A DNA stretch of 64,000 nucleotides from Paenibacillus glucanolyticus NBRC 15330. GTDB taxonomy: Bacteria; Bacillota; Bacilli; Paenibacillales; Paenibacillaceae. The stretch spans positions 62,001-126,000 of the forward strand of contig NZ_BIMC01000014.1 of assembly GCF_004000885.1 (NCBI RefSeq). Direction: 5' to 3'. Both the position numbers and the translations under genes were made by a program. The first letter of the stretch is position 1; each line of letters starts with the position of its first letter. Shown piece by piece: positions 9,207 through 16,184 of this stretch. Below the pieces are notes generated by a model, which was given only the letters and a program-made list of their open reading frames with translations, ran no database searches and had not been told where the DNA came from.

Positions 9207-9617
9207 TTAATCCGTGATGGATCCGAACATCGACACCACCCAGCGTATGCTCTGGTCAGACAGCTGCTGGAGCAGTCCTGCCGTCTTGTCCGCAAGCACA
9301 TCCGCAGGCGGTTTTGAGCGTTCGGGCAGCAGAATATCGCTGGGTGACGGCTCGAATTCAGGCTCCGATGCACGGACTTCCTGTTCCTGAGCCGTGGACT
9401 CTGATGCCGGCGGGGTCTTGCGCGTCCCTCCCCAGCCATTCCCTCGGGTTGTCTCGCCTTGCGTCTCTTGAACATGGCCTTGCTGCACATTCTGCACAGC
9501 TGAAACGCCGTCTGCCGGTACAGGCGCTCTCGACCCTCCAAGCTGCATGCCGACCAATATGCCGATGCCTGTCCAAATGATAAGAGCCACAAACCGTTTC
9601 CCCATTCTTGACATCAT
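9207..9617 (-). CDS. yqxA: YqxA-like small membrane-anchored protein
   Basis: A 136-residue protein with an N-terminal membrane anchor (FVALIIWTGIGILVGMQLGG) and a polar, Pro/Glu/Ser-rich extracytoplasmic part ending in an amphipathic segment (LLQQLSDQSIRWVVSMFG). I assign it mainly by position: between spoIIP and lepA, where B. subtilis has yqxA, a gene of unknown function. GGAGGGGG precedes tandem ATG codons; the first is used. A longer reading frame upstream has no ribosome binding site. Catalytic residues are not evident. Confidence 0.7.
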   Translation of the reverse strand: MMSRMGKRFVALIIWTGIGILVGMQLGGSRAPVPADGVSAVQNVQQGHVQETQGETTRGNGWGGTRKTPPASESTAQEQEVRASEPEFEPSPSDILLPERSKPPADVLADKTAGLLQQLSDQSIRWVVSMFGSITD

Positions 9618-9677
9618 AAGTCCCCCTCCGATTTCACGTGTGCTCTGCCCTGTATTTGCCAAGGCAGCTTTCAGAAC

Positions 9678-11048
9678 TTAGCCTGCCTTGGCTGCTTTAC
9701 GCTCAGTGTCCGCAGTGCCGCTTTCTTTGGTTGGCGCTGAAGCGGCACGTTTGTTCGCTGGATCACTGTCTTTTTTCACGCTGGCTTTCTGGGCCTCCTG
9801 CTCCTGCCAATACACATCTGCAATAATATCCGCCAACGCTTCAGACGTACGCTGTAATTCTTCCTTGGTGTTGTCGATCCCGCCGATTTCGATCAGGATG
9901 CTGTTCGGTGACAGGGATTGGTTGTACTCCCCGTTTCCTTGATCTGCGGATTTGCCCCACACGCCCCGTGAGACGCCGGGATAGGATTTCTCAAGCTTGG
10001 CATTGATTTTACTTGCAAACTCCTCGTTCTTTCTCCAGTTCTCGTTCGCATGACCGATAATGAAGTAGACCTTGGCGTAGTTCACACCGTTCACGGTGGC
10101 TGTTGTTTTGTTGTAACGCTGCGAATCGCGGTGGATATCGATCAGATAGTTGATGCCGTCATTCTGGGACATGGCTTCCATGACCATCTGGCGGGAGTAT
10201 TTATAGGAATAGTTGTAGTTGTACCCCGGTACGGTAGATTGATAGTCACTCTTGTCATGCAGGGTGCCAATCCCGTTGGCCTCAAGTCTTTTGCTTAGAA
10301 AACTGCCCACCAGCATAACGTTTTTGCTCGGCGATACCGCCCCCGGATTATCGGATGGATGCGTGAGCAGCGGGTTATAGGCCTCCTGCGGATGCGAATG
10401 ATAGATTAATACAGCCTTCTTGCCGCCTGTGGTTTTACCGTCCTTGGATGTGTTTCCAGGTTCATTCTTGCTGCCAGGCTCTTCCTCGGCCCCTTGATCC
10501 GGCCCGTCTTCACCGCCTATGCCGTTGTCGCCCTGCTCTCCTTGCGGCGGTTCCTCGCCCGTATCCCCCGGATTCTCTTCCGGCTGTTCCGCTGCAGGAT
10601 CCGGCCGGTAGTCCGCCGGGGCTTCGCCATCCTCATTGCCAGAGCCGTGGGACAGCTGTACCGGTTGATTGGCCTTCATACCCGGAAGCTCACCCGCGAG
10701 GAGGCTTTTTGGATCTTTGGGATTCACACTCGTGAGCAGTTCAAAGACGAAGGTCGACATTTTATCCCCGGAGAAACTTGAAGTCTCTTTCGAAGCCGTC
10801 ATATGCGGCATTTCCATTCCGATCATATCAATGAAAAAGTGGCTTGATAGGGAAGCGGCCAAACCTTTCATCGACGACACAGGCGAGGAATTCATCCGCT
10901 GCTCCGCCATCCCGCCGAGCCCTAGTAAAATAAAAAATATAAGAGAGCCCAGCATTAATATGACTAGCGTTCGCCCCATGCTCAGACCTTCCATCACCTT
11001 GCGTTTCAGTCGGGCAATATTCCATATACGAAACTTGCGATTGTTCAT
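9678..11048 (-). CDS. spoIIP: Stage II sporulation protein P (SpoIIP), peptidoglycan hydrolase
   Basis: SpoIIP is the mother-cell amidase/endopeptidase that works with SpoIID and SpoIIM in septal thinning and engulfment. The 456-residue protein has a membrane anchor (about 26-46), an N-terminal domain, an acidic Gly/Glu/Pro-rich linker (about 134-209) and the catalytic domain starting AVLIYHSHPQEAYNPLL, with later IDIHRDSQRY and ILIEIGGIDNTKEEL. The C-terminal tail is Lys/Ala/Ser-rich. AGGAGG eight bases before the ATG fixes the start; that site lies in an inverted repeat (separate entry). It is followed by yqxA and separated from gpr by a terminator. Confidence 0.95.
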   Translation of the reverse strand: MNNRKFRIWNIARLKRKVMEGLSMGRTLVILMLGSLIFFILLGLGGMAEQRMNSSPVSSMKGLAASLSSHFFIDMIGMEMPHMTASKETSSFSGDKMSTFVFELLTSVNPKDPKSLLAGELPGMKANQPVQLSHGSGNEDGEAPADYRPDPAAEQPEENPGDTGEEPPQGEQGDNGIGGEDGPDQGAEEEPGSKNEPGNTSKDGKTTGGKKAVLIYHSHPQEAYNPLLTHPSDNPGAVSPSKNVMLVGSFLSKRLEANGIGTLHDKSDYQSTVPGYNYNYSYKYSRQMVMEAMSQNDGINYLIDIHRDSQRYNKTTATVNGVNYAKVYFIIGHANENWRKNEEFASKINAKLEKSYPGVSRGVWGKSADQGNGEYNQSLSPNSILIEIGGIDNTKEELQRTSEALADIIADVYWQEQEAQKASVKKDSDPANKRAASAPTKESGTADTERKAAKAG

Positions 11049-11055
11049 AACGAAG

Positions 11056-11147
11056 TCCTCCTCGGTTCGCCGGGAGCTATCCGGCCATCTACTCGCCGTT
11101 CCCGCGACTCTGTAATCTCTTATATTCCAAATCTATGAACCGAGGAG
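11056..11147 (-). promoter_or_regulatory. spoIIP leader inverted repeat covering the ribosome binding site
   Basis: Positions 11137-11147 and 11058-11068 are perfect 11-bp inverted repeats (CTCCTCGGTTC and GAACCGAGGAG read 5' to 3' on the minus strand) 68 bases apart. The downstream arm contains five of the six bases of the spoIIP Shine-Dalgarno AGGAGG. If transcription starts upstream of 11147, the leader could fold so that the ribosome binding site is paired. Whether the 5' arm is transcribed cannot be told from sequence. Confidence 0.5.
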
Positions 11148-11170
11148 AATCGATAGAACTAGATCCATGG

Positions 11171-11206
11171 AAAAATATAAAAGCTCCGATAGATTCGGAG
11201 CTTTTA
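11171..11206 (-). terminator. Terminator of gpr
   Basis: Minus-strand AAAAGCTCCGA, five-base loop, TCGGAGCTTTT followed by ATATTTTT, eleven bases after the gpr stop codon. The A-rich 5' flank could let it act weakly in the other direction. Confidence 0.88.
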
Positions 11207-11216
11207 TAGATTGGAG

Positions 11217-12218
11217 CTAGTGGGTGTACGCCCCCACATTACCGGGATCCACGGCCTCATGGAGCGCCGCGTTTAACCCCGATGCCACGATATTGGCAAT
11301 ATCCTCGATAAACTCGTCAATTTCCTTCGGCGTAACGATAAGGTCGTGGCCCAGAGGCTCCAGTACTTCCTTCACGAGCGCAAGCCGCTCCGCCTCCGAT
11401 ATATCATGGAGCATGCCCATGATCTTCCCGGTCTCCGGTGCTCCCTCGCCGAAATGTGACTTCATCATTTCAATCGCATTATTTACGATAGTGGAGGCAT
11501 AACAGACAGTTGGCACTCCAATCGCAATGCAGGGGACGCCGAGTATGTCCTGCGTCAGACCCTTGCGCTTGTTGCCAACGCCCGAGCCGGGATGGATTCC
11601 GATATCCGCAATCTGAATGGTCGTGTTAACCCGCTCCAGTGAACGCGAAGCCAGTGCATCAATAGCAATGATCAGGTCGGGACGGGTCTGCTCCACAATG
11701 CCTTGCACCGTTTCGCTTGATTCAATCCCCGTCAGACCGAGGACGCCGGGTGCAACCGCACTGACCTGGCGATAGCCTGGCGCTACACGATCAGGCATGA
11801 GCTCAAAAAACTGACGGGTCACCATCACATTCTCGACAACGAGTGGTCCCAGCGAATCCGGGGTTACATTCCAGTTGCCAAGCCCCACAATCAACACACT
11901 CGCCTTAGGTCCGATTCCGATTCGAGACATAAACGCCTCAAACTCGCGTGCGAACACAACCGATACCTGATCCTGCAGCTCTGTGTCTCCCTTGCGGAGA
12001 TCGGGAACTTCCAATGTGACGTAGTGACCCTTCACTCTTCCGATCTTTTGGGAGGCAGCTTCGTTCTCTACGTCAAGCCTCGTAATCTTGATTCCGTCCT
12101 CCTGAACCACATCTTCCAGCAAACCCGGAATGGCTGGACTGCCTGCGCCACCGGCCAGTTCTCTAGATTCCACCGCGAGGTCCGTTCGGACCGAATATTT
12201 TTGAAGATCCAGATCCAT
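11217..12218 (-). CDS. gpr: Germination protease GPR
   Basis: GPR is an aspartic-type endoprotease made in the forespore that degrades small acid-soluble spore proteins during germination. The 333-residue zymogen opens MDLDLQKYSVRTDLAVESREL; the segment YSVRTDLA is the usual propeptide cleavage neighbourhood. Conserved blocks include LIVGLGNWNVTPDSLGPLV, IAIDALASRSLERVNTTIQ and HPGSGVGNKRKGL. GAGGAGG precedes the ATG. It is transcribed divergently from rpsT as in B. subtilis, has its own terminator, and a sigma-G-like promoter lies upstream. Confidence 0.97.
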   Translation of the reverse strand: MDLDLQKYSVRTDLAVESRELAGGAGSPAIPGLLEDVVQEDGIKITRLDVENEAASQKIGRVKGHYVTLEVPDLRKGDTELQDQVSVVFAREFEAFMSRIGIGPKASVLIVGLGNWNVTPDSLGPLVVENVMVTRQFFELMPDRVAPGYRQVSAVAPGVLGLTGIESSETVQGIVEQTRPDLIIAIDALASRSLERVNTTIQIADIGIHPGSGVGNKRKGLTQDILGVPCIAIGVPTVCYASTIVNNAIEMMKSHFGEGAPETGKIMGMLHDISEAERLALVKEVLEPLGHDLIVTPKEIDEFIEDIANIVASGLNAALHEAVDPGNVGAYTH

Positions 12219-12248
12219 CTAAATTCACACTCCTCCTCATATTGCTAA

Positions 12249-12278
12249 TAGTGTGCGAGAGTAGGGGGGAGTTTATGC
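12249..12278 (-). promoter_or_regulatory. Candidate sigma-G promoter of gpr
   Basis: On the minus strand GCATA (12278-12274), 18 bases, then CACACTA (12255-12249). The sigma-G consensus as I recall it is GHATR, 18 bases, CATNHTA, so there is one mismatch in the -10 box. Position (about 30 bases before the start codon) and gene function agree with forespore control. Confidence 0.6.
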
Positions 12279-12295
12279 AGAAGTCCGAATGAGTA

Positions 12296-12324
12296 TTGCT
12301 TTTTGTCCACCCCCATGCTAAAAT
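12296..12324 (+). promoter_or_regulatory. Sigma-A promoter of rpsT
   Basis: TTGCTT (12296-12301), 17 bases, TAAAAT (12319-12324), followed by a leader of about 50 bases to the rpsT ATG. Confidence 0.7.
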
Positions 12325-12380
12325 ATTTTAAGTTGTGAATCATTTCGCTCTATTGAAATGCCTTACAGGAGGTGAATGTA

Positions 12381-12653
12381 ATGCCAAACATCAAATCCGC
12401 GATTAAACGTGTAAAGACAAGTGACAAACGCCACGCGCTTAACATTTCTCAGAAATCCGCGCTTCGCACAGCTGTTAAAACTGCTGACGTAGCGTTGAAT
12501 GGTACAGAAATCGAAGCTGCTAAAGCTGCTTTCCAAGCTGCTTCCAAAAAGCTTGATAAAGCCGTTACGAAGGGCCTGATCCATAAAAACGCAGCTGCCC
12601 GCAAGAAATCCCGTCTGGCGAAAAGACTGAACGCTCTTACGGCTCAAGCGTAA
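12381..12653 (+). CDS. rpsT: 30S ribosomal protein bS20
   Basis: Primary 16S rRNA-binding protein of the small subunit. The 90-residue Lys/Ala-rich protein starts MPNIKSAIKRVKTSDKRHAL and has KGLIHKNAAARKKSRLAKRL in the second half, the family signature. The ATG used is preceded by AGGAGGTG; another ATG three codons upstream overlaps that site and is not used. It is the only plus-strand gene in the first 20 kb and stands between gpr and holA, as in B. subtilis. Confidence 0.97.
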   Translation: MPNIKSAIKRVKTSDKRHALNISQKSALRTAVKTADVALNGTEIEAAKAAFQAASKKLDKAVTKGLIHKNAAARKKSRLAKRLNALTAQA

Positions 12654-12678
12654 GTAACGTTTGTTGAATACGACATTG

Positions 12679-12716
12679 AAAAAGCCCTGAACAGTTCACG
12701 CTGCTCAGGGCTTTTT
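12679..12716. terminator. Bidirectional terminator between rpsT and holA
   Basis: AAAAAGCCCTGA, 14-base loop, TCAGGGCTTTTT: a 12-bp symmetrical stem with A and T flanks, so it can end rpsT from the left and the converging holA transcript from the right. Confidence 0.88.
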
Positions 12717-12799
12717 GTGGAGATAAAAGGAGCATACGCTAGTGATAGCCGCACGCTCCGATCTCGCATTAACATTCAGGTGTGTCGTTGAACAAATGA

Positions 12800-13819
12800 C
12801 TATGCTCCAAGCCTTAATAGAAACAGTTCAATCCCCAGCACCTTATCCACAGCCCCGGTCTTCATCTGATAATCCAGATTAGCCAGATGGTTCAGTATGC
12901 CTTCCAGACGAGCCGTCTCAAACTTACGGGCCTGTTCTCCGGCAATCTTCACCGCATAGGGATGCAGTCCGATCGTGGATGCAATCTGCTGCTGCGAGTA
13001 GCTTTGGGTGGATAAGGTCTTCACTTGCAGAATGATTCGGAATTGCCTTGTGATCAATGCAGCAATCTTGATCGGCTCCTCGCGTTGTTTCAACAGCTCG
13101 TAATAAATACCGAGTGCCTTGTCCATCCGGAGATTTGCGATATCCTCGACCAACGCAAACACATTCTGTTCCGTGCTTCGAGCCACCAGCATATCCACGG
13201 TTGCGATATCAATGCTTCCGCCTGAACCCGCGTATAAACACAGCTTCTCGATCTCGCCCGACAAGGACTGCAGGCTGGTTCCGGCATTACGAACAATCGC
13301 TTCAGCCGCACCCTCACGCAGTGTGCAGCCGCTTTGCTTCACCTGCTTGTCCACCCAGCGGAGCAGCTCTTCCCCGCCTAAAGGCATGAAGGACAGCGCT
13401 ACGCCTGTCTTCTTCACGGCTTTAACTACCTTTTTGCGCTCATCCAGCTTCTCTTGGCCCACCATAAAGACAATCACACTATAATCAGCAGGATTGGTCA
13501 AATAATCCAGCAGTGCCTCTGGACGATGATCCACTTTCCCGTTATCTTTTGCAGCGGTAAAAAAAGATGTATCCCGGACAAATATCAATTTTTTCTGAAC
13601 CATAAAAGGAACCGTCTCCGCCTCTTCCACAACGGCTTGAATCGGAGCTTCCCCTAAATCCATATGAATCAGGGCAAAATCACGGTCTTCTTTCGGGATC
13701 AGCTGGGCTTCCAGAAATTCGGCGAATTCCTTCATTTGAAATTTCTCGCTGCCGTACAGCAAATAGACGGAAGACACATCTCCCTGCTTGACCGCCTTGG
13801 CCGCCGCTTTGGCATCCAT
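12800..13819 (-). CDS. holA: DNA polymerase III subunit delta
   Basis: Delta is the clamp-opening subunit of the clamp loader. The 339-residue protein has the N-terminal AAA+-like start with SSVYLLYGSEKFQMKEF, the middle motif KLIFVRDTSFF, and the C-terminal collar region with LITRQFRIILQVKTLS and HPYAVKIAGEQARKF. A run of Gs before the ATG is the ribosome binding site. In B. subtilis the homologue is yqeN, next to rpsT and comEC; here a sigma/anti-sigma pair separates it from comEC. Confidence 0.93.
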   Translation of the reverse strand: MDAKAAAKAVKQGDVSSVYLLYGSEKFQMKEFAEFLEAQLIPKEDRDFALIHMDLGEAPIQAVVEEAETVPFMVQKKLIFVRDTSFFTAAKDNGKVDHRPEALLDYLTNPADYSVIVFMVGQEKLDERKKVVKAVKKTGVALSFMPLGGEELLRWVDKQVKQSGCTLREGAAEAIVRNAGTSLQSLSGEIEKLCLYAGSGGSIDIATVDMLVARSTEQNVFALVEDIANLRMDKALGIYYELLKQREEPIKIAALITRQFRIILQVKTLSTQSYSQQQIASTIGLHPYAVKIAGEQARKFETARLEGILNHLANLDYQMKTGAVDKVLGIELFLLRLGA

Positions 13820-14208
13820 CGGCGTCCCCCCTTTCTACTCTGTACACTATACCAAAAAAGAGGGCCCAAAAGCGATAGATGACCGGCATAATTATAAGAC
13901 CGCAGTTTGAACAAACGGCAACAAAACTAGAAGGATTTCGCATATCATCATGAACTCGCTTGCGATATCAAACCTTGCGGCAATTGGATGTCTAATCAAT
14001 CCGGAGTCTTCAAAAAACAAAGAGACCTCGGCTTTAGCAGCGGCAAGGTCCCTTCGTCCCAACACATCTATATAAACGCCGGCAAGAATGCTCTAGAAAC
14101 ACCCCGCCGCCGGTCATACGACTGTAGTTGGTATAATGCTCTCTCTAATATATAGTGTATTCATATCTCCCGGCATTGGTGCGCCGATTTCATTATCTAT
14201 ATATATTT
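13820..14208. other. Intergenic region between the anti-sigma gene and holA
   Basis: This 389-base stretch holds a terminator (14012-14050) and, toward holA, T-rich sequence with TATAGT on the minus strand (about 13848-13853) that might be a -10 box but lacks a convincing -35. I looked for a small yqzM-like membrane peptide, which B. subtilis has in this neighbourhood, and found only frames of about 20 codons without ribosome binding sites. Confidence 0.5.
14012..14050 (-). terminator. Terminator of the ECF sigma/anti-sigma operon
   Basis: Minus-strand GACCTTG and CGAGGTC pair (one G-U), then TCTTTGTTTTTT follows. It lies about 160 bases past the anti-sigma stop codon, so the 3' untranslated region is long. 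The stem is short, hence moderate confidence. Confidence 0.6.
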
Positions 14209-15456
14209 CTATTGCTTCGGCTTCTTCTGTTGTGTGGCAGCAGGCGGCTCGGTCTTCTCTACGGAATAAACGGATTCAACCAATTCGCTGTTCATCTGCA
14301 CTTTGTACTTAAACGTCAAGCCATCCTCGGACCATTGACCGGATACCCATTTGCCGCTGAGTGGAATCTTCTCGAGTGTTTCCATCGCTTCTGGCGACGT
14401 ATTACTTCCCGAAGGCAGCCGATAAATGACCAGCTGATCCAGCTCCAGCGAAGCCCTGTACAGACCGTCCGGAGATGACCATTGCTCCGGCATCATCGCA
14501 ATTCCCATTGACCGTTCGGAAGATTCAGCACTTCCGGCTCCTGCATCTGCTGAAGGATCATTGCTTGGAGACAGCGTCTCTGGCTTCGTATCCACCGACT
14601 CGGAAGGCGGGGTCTGCCCATTCGCTCCCTCATTGTTCTGTTGAGGGTCACTGGCTGGAGGGGCAGACGGACTTGTAGCATTGCTTTTCGGTACCTCCTT
14701 GTTGCTCGTTGCAGGTTGTTCTGGCGCTTGAGGTACCCCTTCATCGTTATTTTTCACGGAAGCATCCGGTGCCGGCGTTTCTTCCCCAGTATCCTTAGGG
14801 GCATCCGACGGCTCAGCTGCTCCCTTGGTTTCATTCGGATCCGGATCGGATTCGGTTGACGATTCCAACGCCGAGCTTTGAGTACTGTCGGAAGGATCGC
14901 TCCCCTCCTTCTCCGTGCTATTGGCCGCTGCACCGCCATCGGTAAACAGCTGCGGCGTACCTTGATCCTGGATCTCGGTCGATTCCTCTGTCGATCCAGC
15001 GCTTGTCGTACTTGCCTCTTCATATGGAATTTCCGCATCGGATAACATCTTCGGCTCATTATTGAATATGGCAACGCCAAGTATAAGCACTGCGGCAGCA
15101 GCTCCGATGGCCGTTCTCCCGCCAACCGTACTCCACCAGCTGCCTGCACGTCGTGGACGCCGAATTTCCGGCATCATCTCTGCAGGCTCCTGGTTTTTTA
15201 CGGCTGGGGGTATGACAAGGTTATGGCGATCACGGTCAATAGCATCAAGTCTCGGCATGATAGCATCTACCAGACTGACAGGCGGGGTTACGGCCGGAAG
15301 ATCCTCAAGCTCTCTATTCAATGATTTCAATATATTAAAGGTCTCCGCACACATGGGACACAGAGCAATATGCTGATACATTTCGGCCGTCTCATCGGAA
15401 GTAAGGTCCCGGTCCAAATACCGGTGCATACGTTCCACCACCTCTTGGCAATTCAT
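14209..15456 (-). CDS. RsiW-like transmembrane anti-sigma factor with long acidic linker
   Basis: Predicted to hold its partner ECF sigma factor inactive at the membrane. The 415-residue protein begins MNCQEVVERMHRYLDRDLTS with a zinc-binding anti-sigma domain (His29, Cys33, Cys36 in HIALCPMC). One membrane helix lies at about 112-131. The outside part is a Ser/Glu/Asp/Pro low-complexity linker (about 145-315) and a folded C-terminal domain rich in beta-strand patterns (EQWSSPDGLYRASLELDQL onwards). B. subtilis RsiW is about half this length. Start: the ATG shares ATGA with the sigma stop codon (4-base overlap), meaning translational coupling; an upstream frame start is rejected because it would run far into the sigma gene. 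Confidence 0.85.
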   Translation of the reverse strand: MNCQEVVERMHRYLDRDLTSDETAEMYQHIALCPMCAETFNILKSLNRELEDLPAVTPPVSLVDAIMPRLDAIDRDRHNLVIPPAVKNQEPAEMMPEIRRPRRAGSWWSTVGGRTAIGAAAAVLILGVAIFNNEPKMLSDAEIPYEEASTTSAGSTEESTEIQDQGTPQLFTDGGAAANSTEKEGSDPSDSTQSSALESSTESDPDPNETKGAAEPSDAPKDTGEETPAPDASVKNNDEGVPQAPEQPATSNKEVPKSNATSPSAPPASDPQQNNEGANGQTPPSESVDTKPETLSPSNDPSADAGAGSAESSERSMGIAMMPEQWSSPDGLYRASLELDQLVIYRLPSGSNTSPEAMETLEKIPLSGKWVSGQWSEDGLTFKYKVQMNSELVESVYSVEKTEPPAATQQKKPKQ

Positions 15457-16001
15457 CCTGATACACCACCTTTCTGATGCTCTTGGAGCATATTCTGCAG
15501 CTGCTGCCTGGCCCTGAACAAATAGGATTTCACCGTATTGAGCGGGAGGTTCAGACAATCAGCGATTTCGTTGTAGGATAGATCCTGCAAATATCTTAAG
15601 ACAATGACGGTGCGATGATGATCCGGGAGTTGATTAATGGCCTCCTGGATATCCTGAGCGAGATAACCCGACATCACTTCCCGTTCTACATCGAGATTAT
15701 CCCGAAACACCAGATCATGTTCATCGATGGAAACCGTCGGCTTCGTTCTGCGGAATTTATCAATGCATATGTTGGTTACAATTCGCTGGACCCATGTCTT
15801 GAACTGGGCCTTCTCCTCGTAGGAGTTAATCTTCGTATATACGCGTATTAGTGCTTCCTGGGCTGCATCCATGGCATCCTGTTCATTGTTTAAAATATAA
15901 TAAGCAGTTCGGTAAACATGTTGCTCAATTTCTCGCAATAGGGTGATTAGAGCGTCGCGATCGCCCGATTGAGCGGCTCTTATGAGTCCCTGCTCCACCA
16001 C
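15453..16001 (-). CDS. sigW: ECF RNA polymerase sigma factor, SigW-like
   Basis: A 182-residue extracytoplasmic-function sigma factor. Region 2 includes DAMDAAQEALIRVYTKINSY and FKTWVQRIVTNICIDKFRR; region 4 includes LPDHHRTVIVLRYLQDLSY and NTVKSYLFRARQQL. Length and gene pairing fit SigW, which responds to cell-envelope stress. The start is GTG after GAGGGGG; a longer frame to an upstream ATG lacks a site and adds an unlikely hydrophobic leader. An ECF-type promoter lies just upstream, so autoregulation is likely. The pair is inserted between comEC and holA. The exact sigma subgroup is inferred, not shown. Confidence 0.85.
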   Translation of the reverse strand: MVEQGLIRAAQSGDRDALITLLREIEQHVYRTAYYILNNEQDAMDAAQEALIRVYTKINSYEEKAQFKTWVQRIVTNICIDKFRRTKPTVSIDEHDLVFRDNLDVEREVMSGYLAQDIQEAINQLPDHHRTVIVLRYLQDLSYNEIADCLNLPLNTVKSYLFRARQQLQNMLQEHQKGGVSG

Positions 16002-16031
16002 AGTGGATCCCCCTCTCCCTGCATACATACA

Positions 16032-16057
16032 GACGGATAGAATAAAAAAATGTTGCA
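16032..16057 (-). promoter_or_regulatory. Candidate ECF autoregulatory promoter
   Basis: Minus-strand TGCAAC (16057-16052), 16 bases, CGTC (16035-16032). ECF promoters share AAC and CGT cores at this spacing; the T-rich spacer is also typical. It lies about 30 bases before the sigma start codon. Confidence 0.6.
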
Positions 16058-16184
16058 GTATGTAACCTATTATTTTTTCAGGAAACTTCATCTAACTATA
16101 CCAAATATAAAGTTTATAGTCATCTGCTGCAATTTCCTATATAGATCATACTACGATTCCGGGTCTCAAGGACAGCCGTGCGCA

